From Caldithrix sp964598255 (GTDB lineage: Bacteria; Calditrichota; Calditrichia; Calditrichales; Calditrichaceae), in assembly GCA_964598255.1 (NCBI GenBank), contig CAZRBA010000073.1, forward strand, positions 1-64,000: a stretch of DNA of 64,000 nucleotides. Direction: 5' to 3'. Every line of letters begins with the position of its first letter. Position 1 is the first letter of the stretch. The position numbers and the translations under genes were made by a program. Positions 37,765-46,946 of this stretch are shown here, in pieces. Below the pieces are notes generated by a model, which saw only the letters and a program-made list of their open reading frames with translations, had not been told where the DNA came from and ran no database searches.

Positions 37765-39129
37765 ATGGTACCCATAGATCTTGATGCCATACTTCCCGAC
37801 ATAAAAGAGCTGATAAAAAAAGAAAACAAAGGGGCGTTACAAAATATTCTTATCGATTTGCACCCGGCAGACATCGCGCAAATTTTTTCTCATTTGAACA
37901 AAGACGAACGTGCGTATTTTTTTACCATCATTCCCACCAAGTTAGCCAGTGCCGTTTTGGCCGAATTGGATCCCCCGCTCATCGAAGAGCTGACCGAGGG
38001 CCTTGGGCCGGATAAAATTTCCGCCATTGTCAGCGAAATGGATTCCGATGATGCCGCAGATTTTGTTTCGGCCCTGCCGGACGAAATGCTGCCGGATATT
38101 TTGAAACGCATTCCCAGGCAAGAATCCGACGAAATCAAAGAACTGCTGCATTACGAAGAAGATACTGCCGGCGGTATTATGGCCTTGGAATATGTGGCCT
38201 TACCAGCTTCGGCTACCGTAAATGAAGCGATCGAAGAAATTCGCCGTTTACGTGCCCGGCAGGAAATTTCGCATGTGTATTCCGTTTACGTGGTAGACGA
38301 AGAAAATCATCTTTTGGGAACAGTTTCCATGACCGATCTGGTTCTGGCCGACGGCAACACCAAGCTAAAAGATATCATGGAAACCGACATCCCTACGGTA
38401 AGTACAGATATGGATCAGGAAGAGGTGGCCAATATTTTCAGCAAATACGATTTGGTCAGCATGCCGGTTGTAGACAAGGAAAACCATCTGGTCGGTCGTA
38501 TTACCGTAGACGATATCGTTGATGTTTTAGAGGAAGAAGGCGCCGAAGACATGGCTTACATTGCCGGTGCGCCGGACGAAGAAATTACCGAAGAATCGAC
38601 CTTTAAATTGGCACGTGCCCGTTTGCCCTGGCTTTTGGTGGCTTTTTTTGGCGAAACCATTTCCGCTTTGCTATTGAATCAATTTGATGTCACTTTGCAG
38701 CAAAAGGTGATGGTTGCTTTTTTTATTCCCGTTGTCATGGCCATGGGCGGTTCCACGGCACAGCAGGCCAGCGTTATTGTCATTCGCGGTTTGGCCACCG
38801 GCGATTTAAGTGTGCGCGATACCACCAAACGTTTGATTAAAGAATTTCGCATTTCGTTTTTTAACAGTTTGTTTTTTGCCCTTCTTATATTCATCATCGT
38901 TTTTTTGTGGGACAATGCTTTTTTTGCCGGAATTTTAGCCCTTTCCATTTTTGTAGTCATCAATAATGCCGCCATTATCGGCGCTTTGGTGCCCTTGACA
39001 TTCAAACGATTTAATATCGATCCGGCGCTGGCGGCAGCACCGTTTATTTCTACGGCCAATGATATTTTGGGTATTTTGATTTATCTTTCTATTGCCACTT
39101 TTGTATTAAGTATGGGCGTGGGACATTAA
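37765..39129 (+). CDS. mgtE: Magnesium transporter MgtE
   Basis: A 454-aa Mg2+ channel. The cytoplasmic N domain (LHPADIAQIFSHL, MDSDDAADFVSALPDE) is followed by a CBS pair (TAGGIMALEYVALP, METDIPTVS, FSKYDLVSMPVVDKENHLVGRITVDDIVDVLEEE) that senses Mg2+, then five TM segments. The pore motif region reads GGSTAQQASVIVIRGLATGD. It starts four bases after rsmA, so a Mg2+ riboswitch is not possible in the gap; regulation should be through the CBS domains. Confidence 0.95.
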   Translation: MVPIDLDAILPDIKELIKKENKGALQNILIDLHPADIAQIFSHLNKDERAYFFTIIPTKLASAVLAELDPPLIEELTEGLGPDKISAIVSEMDSDDAADFVSALPDEMLPDILKRIPRQESDEIKELLHYEEDTAGGIMALEYVALPASATVNEAIEEIRRLRARQEISHVYSVYVVDEENHLLGTVSMTDLVLADGNTKLKDIMETDIPTVSTDMDQEEVANIFSKYDLVSMPVVDKENHLVGRITVDDIVDVLEEEGAEDMAYIAGAPDEEITEESTFKLARARLPWLLVAFFGETISALLLNQFDVTLQQKVMVAFFIPVVMAMGGSTAQQASVIVIRGLATGDLSVRDTTKRLIKEFRISFFNSLFFALLIFIIVFLWDNAFFAGILALSIFVVINNAAIIGALVPLTFKRFNIDPALAAAPFISTANDILGILIYLSIATFVLSMGVGH

Positions 39130-39142
39130 AACGGCTTTTTTA

Positions 39143-39192
39143 GGCATTTTTACGCTGGGTTAAAAGCCATCCGACCCGCATATAAAAATGCC
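39143..39192 (+). other. Structured 3' region after mgtE
   Basis: A 10-bp perfect outer stem (39143-39152 with 39183-39192) that continues inward as a further six base pairs past a one-base bulge (about 39154-39160 with 39174-39179). No T run follows directly, so it is not a simple terminator. It could stabilise the mgtE mRNA or be part of a small RNA. Confidence 0.5.
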
Positions 39193-39349
39193 ATGTTGAC
39201 TTAAAAAAAGCCTCGGGGGAAAAAACAAAAAATACGCCCCTTTCCCGGAACCATTTTTCGCTCATCTAATTTAAAAAGATAACGATTATTGAAATACCTA
39301 TAAATTTTGTTTAACTTGAAATGTGAAAAATAAAACATTGGAGGGTACC

Positions 39350-39706
39350 ATGGAAAATAACGGCAATGGCGGAAGCAATTTTTTAACCGGATTTCTACTT
39401 GGAGGATTCATCGGTGCGGCAGTGGGAATGCTTTTTGCTCCGAAACCGGGTAAAGACGTGCGCGAAAATCTTCGTGACGAAAGCGAAGAATTGTACGACA
39501 AAGCCAAAGACGAACTTAATCGTTTAAAACAAGAATTGGATAATTTGCGCCAGAAAGTTTCCGAAACTCTGGAAAAAGGAAAAGCGGCTTTTAAGGATGA
39601 AGACCTGGTGCAGGAAGAGCGTGATTTCGAAGAAGAAATAAAAAGCGAAGCAGAAGAGGAAAAGGCCGAACCCAAAAAAACCCGGCGCGGCAAAAAAAGC
39701 GAATAA
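39350..39706 (+). CDS. YtxH domain protein
   Basis: A 118-aa protein. Residues 10-32 form one hydrophobic Gly-rich segment (FLTGFLLGGFIGAAVGMLFAP) followed by KPGKDVREN, the YtxH (gas-vesicle GvpP-like) signature. The rest is a long highly charged helix or coiled coil with a Lys/Arg-rich end. GGAGG sits six bases before ATG 39350, which decides the start. Proteins of this kind are often linked to envelope stress, but their molecular job is unknown. Confidence 0.85.
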   Translation: MENNGNGGSNFLTGFLLGGFIGAAVGMLFAPKPGKDVRENLRDESEELYDKAKDELNRLKQELDNLRQKVSETLEKGKAAFKDEDLVQEERDFEEEIKSEAEEEKAEPKKTRRGKKSE

Positions 39707-39742
39707 TCGGGCTTTAAACACGGCGCATTCTTATTAAATTAC

Positions 39743-39787
39743 AACGGGGTGTTAAGATGATAAAACACCTCGTTTGTTTTCTTTTTT
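39743..39787 (+). terminator. Intrinsic terminator of the YtxH gene
   Basis: An 11-bp stem (39743-39753 with 39764-39774, one G-T wobble), 10-base loop, then a T-rich tail. Confidence 0.75.
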
Positions 39788-39901
39788 AAAAACGCACCGC
39801 AAGCGGGGCAATAAATTCCGCTAACGTGCCTATTTTATTAATCGTAAACATCATCTTGTGCATTTGCATTAAAAGCGAAACAGAAAAAAGAGGTTATTCC
39901 G

Positions 39902-40252
39902 ATGGTTTGGGAAATCGCATTCGTTATTTTTTTACTTTCGTTAACCGTTCTCATTTACTTGCTTATTCCGGTCGTTCTGCGTTTTAGAGAAACCCTGGGG
40001 CGGATTAACAAAACTTTGGATGCCGTAAACGAAGACCTACCCGATATACTTAAAAACGTAAAGGATATTTCTCAGCGCGTGGACGGCATTGTGGATACGG
40101 CCGAAAAAACAGTGGAAGACGTAGCGCAGTTAGAATATACCATTTCCAAGGAAATAAAAGAACCATTACAAAATATTGCGCAGGTTATCGGCACCCTAAT
40201 TCAAATTATGAACAAATTTTTTTATCGGCCTCAACAAAAAAAGGGGAAATGA
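39902..40252 (+). CDS. DUF948-like small membrane protein
   Basis: A 116-aa protein with one N-terminal TM segment (IAFVIFLLSLTVLIYLLIPVVL) followed by an amphipathic helical stretch (RETLGRINKTLDAVNEDLPDILKNVKDIS...), the layout of DUF948 proteins. These often sit beside YtxH genes, as here. GAGG precedes the ATG. The stop codon lies inside the terminator hairpin that follows. Function unknown. Confidence 0.82.
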   Translation: MVWEIAFVIFLLSLTVLIYLLIPVVLRFRETLGRINKTLDAVNEDLPDILKNVKDISQRVDGIVDTAEKTVEDVAQLEYTISKEIKEPLQNIAQVIGTLIQIMNKFFYRPQQKKGK

Positions 40253-40273
40253 TTACCCATTTCCCCTTTTTTA
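40236..40273. terminator. Bidirectional terminator overlapping the DUF948 stop codon
   Basis: A 15-bp stem (about 40237-40251 with 40258-40272) with A and T runs on both sides, serving the DUF948 gene and ilvE, which converge on it. Confidence 0.9.
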
Positions 40274-40299
40274 TTTTCGTTTCGGACAAATCGGAACAA

Positions 40300-41328
40300 C
40301 TAATCCATAGAAATTTTAAAGTTCCAATCGTATTTGTCTTCCACCGTACCCAATTGAATACCGCGCAATTGGTCGTATAATTTATGGCATACATCACCCA
40401 CTTCATCATCTTCCAAATAAGTTACCTTTTGGTCACGATAAGTAATGCTCTTCACCGGGGAAATAACCGCAGCCGTTCCACAGCATCCGGCTTCCTTAAA
40501 ATCGTGAATTTCTTCCACATCCACGGGGCGTTGCTCAACCGTCATACCCAAATCTTTGGCTATCACCTGCAAACTCTTGTTGGTAATACTGGGTAAAATG
40601 GAAGAAGATTTAGGCGTAACATATTTATTGTCTTTGGTAATACCAAAAAAATTGGCCGGGCCCGATTCATCGATATATTTTTTATGTTTGGCATCCAAAT
40701 ACAGCACCTCGTCAAAGCCCAAATCTTTGGCTTTTTTACTGGCCCGCATACCGGCCGCATAATTCCCGCCCACTTTTACATCGCCGGTGCCGAAAGGTGC
40801 CGCACGATCAATATCTTCGATTACCAACAAATTAATCGGTTTCAAACCACCTTTAAAATACGGCCCTACCGGCGTAACGAAAACCAAAAACAGATATTCG
40901 TGCGAAGGCTTTACGCCCACAATGCCAGAAGTTCCCAGTAATAACGGACGTATGTACAACGAAGCACCCGTACCATACGGCGGAATAAAACGACGGTTCA
41001 GTTTTACCACTTTTTCTACCGCTTCCAAAAACTTCTCTTCCGGAAAAGGCTCCATTAATATCTTTCTGGCCGAATTAATCATCCGTTTGGCGTTTTCGTC
41101 CGGTCTAAAAATACTAATCGTGCCGTCGGCCTGTTCAAAAGCCTTAAGCCCCTCAAAACATTCCTGACCATAATGCAATGCGGTGGCCGCCATATTCAAT
41201 TCTATTGTGTCGTTTTCGACAATTTTAGCCTCCGACCATTTGCCGTCTTTAAAATAGTATTCCAGATGATAATCCGTTTTTACATACTGAAATGTCAAAT
41301 TCGCCCAGTCAAGATTCGCTCTTTCCAT
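40300..41328 (-). CDS. ilvE: Branched-chain amino acid aminotransferase
   Basis: A 342-aa fold-IV PLP aminotransferase catalysing the last step of isoleucine, leucine and valine synthesis and the first of their breakdown. It is the long (group II, BCAT2-like) type: LHYGQECFEGLKAF, the block VKVGGNYAAGMRASKKAKDLGFDEVLYLD holding the PLP lysine, GPANFFGI and EAGCCGTAAVISPV. AGGAGG lies six bases before the ATG. The leader contains an isoleucine-rich peptide and an intrinsic terminator, listed separately, implying control by charged tRNA-Ile supply. Confidence 0.95.
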   Translation of the reverse strand: MERANLDWANLTFQYVKTDYHLEYYFKDGKWSEAKIVENDTIELNMAATALHYGQECFEGLKAFEQADGTISIFRPDENAKRMINSARKILMEPFPEEKFLEAVEKVVKLNRRFIPPYGTGASLYIRPLLLGTSGIVGVKPSHEYLFLVFVTPVGPYFKGGLKPINLLVIEDIDRAAPFGTGDVKVGGNYAAGMRASKKAKDLGFDEVLYLDAKHKKYIDESGPANFFGITKDNKYVTPKSSSILPSITNKSLQVIAKDLGMTVEQRPVDVEEIHDFKEAGCCGTAAVISPVKSITYRDQKVTYLEDDEVGDVCHKLYDQLRGIQLGTVEDKYDWNFKISMD

Positions 41329-41373
41329 TGTAGACCTCCTGTAAGAATATTGATCCCAATTTCTATTTCAAAT

Positions 41374-41411
41374 AAAAAACCCCTTATCCCGCATTAGGGA
41401 ATAAGGGGTTT
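41374..41411 (-). terminator. Attenuator terminator in the ilvE leader
   Basis: A hairpin on the minus strand, 5' arm 41411-41397 and 3' arm 41390-41377, 14 pairs with one bulged base, loop of six, followed by six T residues. It stands about 46 bases upstream of the ilvE start, so it would stop transcription before the gene. Its 5' arm overlaps the stop codon of the leader peptide. Confidence 0.85.
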
Positions 41412-41457
41412 AAAAAATCCAACCCGAAATAATAATCGAATCGATGATTATGCCCAT
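41410..41457 (-). CDS. Isoleucine-rich leader peptide of ilvE (MGIIIDSIIISGWIF)
   Basis: A 15-codon frame with ATG at 41457 and TAA at 41410-41412. Seven of 15 residues are Ile (3, 4, 5, 8, 9, 10, 14), in two runs of three. GGAAAG lies about seven bases before the ATG. The stop overlaps the terminator stem by two bases. GGGTT inside codons 11-13 (SGW) can pair with AACCC in the terminator 5' arm, a possible antiterminator that would form if a ribosome stalls on the Ile codons. This is the layout of known ilv, leu and his attenuators. Expression is not shown by sequence alone. Confidence 0.75.
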   Translation of the reverse strand: MGIIIDSIIISGWIF

Positions 41458-41603
41458 AAAAATCTTTCCGTATTTCGTTAACATTAATTCAATATCCAAA
41501 ATATAATTTATTTAAAAAAAATACAAATATTTTTTAAATTAGTTCATAACAAATCAAACAACATTCGCGGTTGTTTTAATTTTTTTCCGTCGGGAGGAAA
41601 CGC

Positions 41604-42269
41604 ATGAAACGCATCCTTTTTTTGTTGCTTTTGCCCTTGCTTTTATTACAGGCCCAGCCGCCAAAAGCTCTGCCCGATATGGTGGATATCCATCAAATGA
41701 ATCCTTCGATTATTCTCGACATTCGTTACGCAACCCCCAATAATTTTTTACACCGGGCCGTGTACAAACAAGCGCGTTGCTTTTTGGTTAAAGAAGCCGC
41801 CGAACGCCTCAACGCAGTACAAAAAGAATTGCAGTCGATCGGGTTGGGCCTTAAGGTATTCGACGGATACCGTCCTTTAAGCGTTCAAAAAGAAATGTGG
41901 GCCATAATGCCCGACCCCGGCTATGTGGCCAATCCCAAACACGGTTCAAGGCATAACCGCGGATCCGCCGTGGATCTTACCCTGGTCGATTCAACCGGTA
42001 AGGAGTTGGAAATGCCCACCCCGTTCGACAGCTTTTCACAACGCGCACATCAAAATTACATGAAACTACCGGCCAAAGTTCGTCAAAATCGTTGGATTTT
42101 GCGCACGGTAATGGAAAAACACGGCTTTGTTCCCATTCGCACCGAATGGTGGCATTACAATCTAAAAAATTGGCGTAAATACCCAATCATGGACATTTCT
42201 TTTGAAGAATTAGACCGTTTGTTAAAAATAAAGAAGACTTCAAATAAAAAAAGTGTTAAATTTCACTAA
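41604..42269 (+). CDS. D-alanyl-D-alanine dipeptidase (VanX/DdpX family)
   Basis: A 221-aa zinc peptidase with a signal peptide (ILFLLLLPLLLLQAQ), so it works in the periplasm. VanX motifs: FDGYRPLSVQ (catalytic Arg), SRHNRGSAVDLTL (Zn His and Asp) and EWWHYN (catalytic Glu and Zn His). Bacterial homologues without vancomycin resistance genes are thought to recover D-Ala from cell-wall turnover. GGAGG lies six bases before ATG. It is divergent from ilvE and precedes adenylate kinase by 164 bases. Confidence 0.92.
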   Translation: MKRILFLLLLPLLLLQAQPPKALPDMVDIHQMNPSIILDIRYATPNNFLHRAVYKQARCFLVKEAAERLNAVQKELQSIGLGLKVFDGYRPLSVQKEMWAIMPDPGYVANPKHGSRHNRGSAVDLTLVDSTGKELEMPTPFDSFSQRAHQNYMKLPAKVRQNRWILRTVMEKHGFVPIRTEWWHYNLKNWRKYPIMDISFEELDRLLKIKKTSNKKSVKFH

Positions 42270-42433
42270 CCGATGAAATAAGTTATTGTAATTTGCGGTT
42301 ATTCATTTTTTGCAAAATACGTTTTTACATGGGCCTGAAGCGAGGTTCTCAAAACGAACAAGGCTCGAAACGGAAAAAGGCGTTAATAAAACAATTAAAC
42401 ATAAAAAGTGAAAATTGATTAGGAGCAAAGGTT

Positions 42434-43096
42434 ATGTATTTGATCTTGTTCGGGGCGCCGGGTGTTGGCAAAGGTACACAGGCCAAAAATTTGAGCCGCA
42501 AGTACGGAATTCCTCATATTTCAACTGGTGACATGCTACGCGAAGCCATTCGTAAAAAAACAGAATTGGGCAAAAAAGCGGAAGACATTATCTCGCGAGG
42601 CGAATTGGTGCCCGATGATGTCATGCTCGGATTAATCGAACACCGCATTTCGGAAAACGATTGCAAAAAGGGTTTTATTCTGGACGGTTTTCCGCGCACG
42701 CAAGCCCAGGCAGACGGCCTAACCCGATTATTCCACAAAAAGCATTTACCACTTCCCCTATGCATCGAAATCATCGTACCGGAAGACATTATTGTCAAAC
42801 GTCTTACTTCCAGACGCATTTGCGAAAAATGCGGCGCCATCTTCGATCCGGTTACCAATCCCGCGCCCCCAGACCACATTTGTCCCAAATGCGGCGGCCG
42901 TATTGTGCAACGCCCGGACGATAATCCGGAAACCATTCATCAACGTTTGCGCGTCTACCACGAACAAACGGCTCCCGTCCGCGATTATTATCGGCAAATG
43001 CACCGTTTTGTTTCCATTGACGGCAATAAAAGTGTAGACGAGGTATTTGAAGAAATCGACCAAATCGTACGCAAAACCTTTAACGTACAGGCATAA
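42434..43096 (+). CDS. adk: Adenylate kinase
   Basis: A 220-aa long-lid type enzyme balancing AMP, ADP and ATP. P-loop GAPGVGKGTQAK, AMP-binding STGDMLREA, DGFPRTQAQAD, and a zinc-binding lid with four Cys (CEKCG...CPKCGG). AGGAG lies upstream of the ATG. It lies 20 bases before the next gene and is possibly cotranscribed with it. Confidence 0.97.
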   Translation: MYLILFGAPGVGKGTQAKNLSRKYGIPHISTGDMLREAIRKKTELGKKAEDIISRGELVPDDVMLGLIEHRISENDCKKGFILDGFPRTQAQADGLTRLFHKKHLPLPLCIEIIVPEDIIVKRLTSRRICEKCGAIFDPVTNPAPPDHICPKCGGRIVQRPDDNPETIHQRLRVYHEQTAPVRDYYRQMHRFVSIDGNKSVDEVFEEIDQIVRKTFNVQA

Positions 43097-43116
43097 TCAA
43101 TTGAGAAATCGAAACT

Positions 43117-44397
43117 ATGTTTCGCCCAAAACAATTTAAAATTTGGCTTTTTACGGCTCTTTTGAGCGGTTTACTGTTAGCAAGCTTTCGTTGTTCGGTT
43201 CGAAAGCATGACAATATTTTCGATCCCCAAAGTGGTATTGATACGCTGGATATGAAATTGGAATTGCGTTCCGCGGATTCCGTGATTTGTTTTAGCTGGT
43301 ATCCGCACTATCAAGCCGAAATCACAGGCTATCATCTGTTTCGCAAAATTGGGAATCAACGCACATTTACCAGCCTTGCGGTTTTACCGGCCACACAAAC
43401 CCGGTTTTGCGATTCGCTGGTGCATTACGATATCTCTTATGCTTATTATCTGAGATTGATCGGTATTTCCGACGAATCGCCACCGACTTCCGTTTTACGA
43501 ACCGTGCCCGGGCCCGGCCAAATTTGGGTGCTGGACCGCTGGAACGAATATATTTTAAAATTTTCTTACGATATGCGCCACGAACTGCTTTCACATTATG
43601 CCATCTGGATTCCGCAGGCACTGGCATTGAATTCCGCTAAAAGCCTTGCTGTGATCACCTATCCTTTGTACCACTACATAGAGGTTATCGATCCGGCAAC
43701 CGGTGCCTTAAAAGAAGAAGTTACCTCTGTACGTTACCCTTACGCTTGTGTTTTCAATCGCACTGAGAACAATTTCTGGATCACAGATACGACGGGCGCT
43801 CTGTACGAATTCGGTCTTAACGGCACGTTGCAATTGCTGGACGGCAAATTAAGCAAACCGGAAGAAATCGCTTTTGACGCACAAGGGCGCGGCGTAGTGC
43901 TGGATGCCGGTCAACATGCCCTAATTCTGTACCATTCCGACGGCACTAGGCGAGGAAAGATTACGGGTTTCAACGGTCAGCGTTTCGGTTCACTTAAATT
44001 TTTAACGGCCGGAAGCCAAGGACGTTATTTTTATTTTATAGCCAGTGGTGATACCTGCGAAATTTTGTACCGTCTTTCTACCTTAACCGACAGTTTGACC
44101 AGGCTCTATCAGGAATCGGGGTTGCAGGTTGTACGCGAAAATCCCAAAGACCATACCTTGTGGTTGGCCGTAAACGGAACTCATAAAGCAAAAATTTTGC
44201 AACTTTCCGACGACGGATTACGTTTGAATACACTGAGCGGATTTGGTTACATTGAAGATTTTGCTTTAAATCCGGTAAACGGCAACCTAGTTATTGCCGA
44301 TCCGGAAGCGCATCGGGTGTTGCACCTGCGCAGTGACGGCAGCAAAGTGGGCGTGTATACCAAAGCACCATATCCATTTAAGGTTTACATCGAATGA
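43117..44397 (+). CDS. Secreted beta-propeller protein with fibronectin-like N-terminus
   Basis: A 426-aa protein. A hydrophobic N-terminal segment (WLFTALLSGLLLASFRC) ends in a Cys followed by a FDPQSG stretch, similar to how many FCB-group lipoproteins begin, but the residue before the Cys is Arg, which is not a good lipobox. Residues about 45-125 look like a fibronectin type III domain (LELRSADSVICFSWYPH...ITGYHLFRK...YAYYLRL). The rest has NHL-like blades (GQIWVLDRWNEYILKFS, NNFWITDTTGALYEF, GNLVIADPEAHRVLHL). Its stop overlaps the start of the membrane phosphatase (ATGA), so it may be its extracytoplasmic partner; that role is inference. Confidence 0.8.
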   Translation: MFRPKQFKIWLFTALLSGLLLASFRCSVRKHDNIFDPQSGIDTLDMKLELRSADSVICFSWYPHYQAEITGYHLFRKIGNQRTFTSLAVLPATQTRFCDSLVHYDISYAYYLRLIGISDESPPTSVLRTVPGPGQIWVLDRWNEYILKFSYDMRHELLSHYAIWIPQALALNSAKSLAVITYPLYHYIEVIDPATGALKEEVTSVRYPYACVFNRTENNFWITDTTGALYEFGLNGTLQLLDGKLSKPEEIAFDAQGRGVVLDAGQHALILYHSDGTRRGKITGFNGQRFGSLKFLTAGSQGRYFYFIASGDTCEILYRLSTLTDSLTRLYQESGLQVVRENPKDHTLWLAVNGTHKAKILQLSDDGLRLNTLSGFGYIEDFALNPVNGNLVIADPEAHRVLHLRSDGSKVGVYTKAPYPFKVYIE

Positions 44398-46490
44398 GCG
44401 GTTTTCGTTTGCAAATATTAAAACGACATTTATTCCTTTTAGGTATTTTACCCATCGGTTTAATCACCTTTGCCTTTGACTACCTGCATTTAAAAGATCT
44501 GGGTTATTTTAACAGTCTCGAATATATTCACGAAAGCTTGGTGGCTGTTAACGTAGTTTTAATTTATTTTTACCTGCGCCGCTTTCGCGTATTTACCGAT
44601 CGTCATGTAAAAAAAAATTTGCAGTACTTGGTTGTTAATCTTGTTGCGGTGTACATTTTAATTTTCATTCTCAAACAAATCCTTAAACCCATTTTTATTA
44701 TTACCGATTTTCCTCCGGAGGCCAACCGATTTACCACCATTCTTTACGCCAATTTGGTTTCTTTTATCGCCTCGTTTTCCATGGTCGGTTTTATTTTGTC
44801 GCTACGTAATTTGATTTTGTACAAATACAAAAAGCGCACCAAACTTTACTTAAATTTTTCGGTTATTTTAATCGTAATTACCGCTATTTTAACGGTCGCA
44901 TTTAAAGAACCTTTGGATTTATCCTTTAACGGTAAGGGCATTTACAATAACGGCGTATTTAGCGTAGCACTTGTGTTTATTTTTTTACTTAGTACACGCA
45001 ACAGTTGGATTACTTACTTAACACGCAAAGAAAAATATTATTACTTGTTTGCCTCTTTCTTGTTTTTGTGGGGTGTGTCGTATTTATTCGACTACGCCTA
45101 CGAATTGCCGGTGGCCTATCACAGCCTGGCGCTGGGCGTGTTTGTAAATGCGACGTGGTTTTTTTTGTTTTTTTACTCCATTTTAGCTACACTCAGTTTT
45201 TTGTTGCAGTTGCCCACGGCACGCGTCTTCGAACGAAAAATGCGTGAAGTAGCCAGCTTACAAAACCTAAGCAGGGCCATTTCTGGCGAGCTAAATGCGG
45301 ACAAGCTGGCTAAATTAACTACCGAATTGATTCTTCAAGTTACCGGCTCCAACTATGCCTGGATCGAATTGTTTGAACAGGACGGCAAACGGCTAAAAGT
45401 AGCCGCAGCTAAAAATCTTTCCGTACGCGATATCCAAAAGTTGGACAAAGGTATTCTCAAAGAATTTGACGCGCATATTTTACGAGATCGCAAACCATTG
45501 GCCTTTAACGAACTAAACAAAGATCTCGGGCAAAAATATTTTTTTGGCCTGAATATCTCGCTTGGCTCTTTGGTGGGGGTCCCGATTTTGGGCATTAACA
45601 ATCAATTCTTTGGCATTTTGTATGCAGCCAAGTCGGCTTCTTTTGGCTTCGATCCGGACGATGTGAACCTGTTGGAGGCCTTTGCCAATCAGGTAGCCAT
45701 TGCTTTGGAAAACGCACATTTGTTACAAAAATCACTGGAAAGAGAACGCTTGGAACGGGAACTGCAAATTGCCCGCGAGGTACAATTGCGACTGCTTCCG
45801 CAAAACAAGCCGCACCTTAACCACTATGCTGTGGAAACATTAACCATTACGGCTTATGAAGTGGGCGGCGATTATTACGATTTTATTTCCAAAAGCAACG
45901 AGCATTTGGATATTGTCATTGGCGATGTGAGCGGCAAAGGAACTTCCGCCGCTTTTTACATGGCCGAAACCAAAGGCATTATCCAATCGTTTGCGCAATA
46001 TTACCATTCTCCGTTGGAAATTCTTTCGCACACCAATCGCGTTTTAAGCGAATCGCTGGAAAAAAAATCGTTTATCACGCTTTTGGTGGCGCACATTGAT
46101 GTGCAAAATCATCAAATGCGGTTTGCCCGTGCAGGCCATTGCCCGGTTTTACAATACAACGCCGCGGAACACAAAGTGCATTTATTGCAACCGCCGGGCA
46201 TTGCGGTCGGGTTGGATCACGGCGCCATTTTCGATCGCATGCTGGAAGAATATCGCATAGCCCTGCAACCGGGAGATGTGTTTTTGTTTTACACGGACGG
46301 ACTTTCGGAGGCCATGAACAAACACAATGAAGAATACGGAGAAGAACGTCTGGCAAAAGTGGTGCGTCAAAACCACCACCTGCCTCTGGAACAGCTTAAA
46401 CAAACCATTATTGACGACGTTTTTCGTTTTACCGGGCGCCGTGAGTTGCACGACGATTTAACGTTAATTTTACTTAAACGCCAAACGTAA
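44394..46490 (+). CDS. Membrane GAF-PP2C serine phosphatase (RsbU/SpoIIE type)
   Basis: A 698-aa protein. About eight TM helices fill residues 1-285, then a GAF domain (about 300-445, VGVPILGINNQFFGILYAAK) and a PP2C-type phosphatase (about 470-698). Metal-binding aspartates are intact: VGGDYYDF, VIGDVSGKGTSAA, FYTDGLSEAMN and HDDLTLILLK. It should dephosphorylate an anti-sigma-antagonist, most simply the STAS protein encoded 68 bases downstream. The TM region suggests it senses a signal at the membrane. It overlaps the propeller gene upstream. Confidence 0.93.
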   Translation: MSGFRLQILKRHLFLLGILPIGLITFAFDYLHLKDLGYFNSLEYIHESLVAVNVVLIYFYLRRFRVFTDRHVKKNLQYLVVNLVAVYILIFILKQILKPIFIITDFPPEANRFTTILYANLVSFIASFSMVGFILSLRNLILYKYKKRTKLYLNFSVILIVITAILTVAFKEPLDLSFNGKGIYNNGVFSVALVFIFLLSTRNSWITYLTRKEKYYYLFASFLFLWGVSYLFDYAYELPVAYHSLALGVFVNATWFFLFFYSILATLSFLLQLPTARVFERKMREVASLQNLSRAISGELNADKLAKLTTELILQVTGSNYAWIELFEQDGKRLKVAAAKNLSVRDIQKLDKGILKEFDAHILRDRKPLAFNELNKDLGQKYFFGLNISLGSLVGVPILGINNQFFGILYAAKSASFGFDPDDVNLLEAFANQVAIALENAHLLQKSLERERLERELQIAREVQLRLLPQNKPHLNHYAVETLTITAYEVGGDYYDFISKSNEHLDIVIGDVSGKGTSAAFYMAETKGIIQSFAQYYHSPLEILSHTNRVLSESLEKKSFITLLVAHIDVQNHQMRFARAGHCPVLQYNAAEHKVHLLQPPGIAVGLDHGAIFDRMLEEYRIALQPGDVFLFYTDGLSEAMNKHNEEYGEERLAKVVRQNHHLPLEQLKQTIIDDVFRFTGRRELHDDLTLILLKRQT

Positions 46491-46558
46491 TCCAGGATAT
46501 TTAAACCTAAAATAATGCAACGAGGAAAAAGACATTAAAATAAATTCGGAGGAAGCGC

Positions 46559-46912
46559 ATGAACGGTTTTAAAGTAACGCGCGTTGACAAAGACGATGTT
46601 ACGATTCTTTACCTGGCCGGTTTTTTGGATGCCCATACGGTACCGGATTTCGAAAAGGCTTTGCAGGAAGCCATCAATGAGAAACGTTACAAAATCATTG
46701 TTAACTTTAAAGATCTGGACTATATCAGTAGTGCCGGATTGGGTGTTTTTATGGGCTTTATCGAAGAGGTGCGAGCCAACAACGGTGACATTAAACTAAC
46801 CGATATGTCACCCCGAGTATTTAAGGTATTCGATTTACTCGGGTTCCCGGCTTTGTTTGAAATTTATGAACGTGAAGAACAGGCCATGGAAAAATTTTTA
46901 AAGCCCGAATAG
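46559..46912 (+). CDS. STAS-domain anti-sigma factor antagonist (RsbV/SpoIIAA-like)
   Basis: A 117-aa single STAS domain. DLDYISSAGLGVFMGF is the phospho-acceptor block, and Ser58 corresponds by position to SpoIIAA Ser58. It would be phosphorylated by the RsbW-like kinase encoded next and dephosphorylated by the two PP2C proteins on either side. CGGAGGAAGCGC precedes the ATG. Confidence 0.93.
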   Translation: MNGFKVTRVDKDDVTILYLAGFLDAHTVPDFEKALQEAINEKRYKIIVNFKDLDYISSAGLGVFMGFIEEVRANNGDIKLTDMSPRVFKVFDLLGFPALFEIYEREEQAMEKFLKPE

Positions 46913-46946
46913 GCAACTTTTTTCATTTTCATACGAATTAATAAAT

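Noticed and set aside
41374..41603. T-box leader for ilvE
   Set aside because: No T-box core sequence or specifier loop; the short Ile-rich reading frame explains the leader better.
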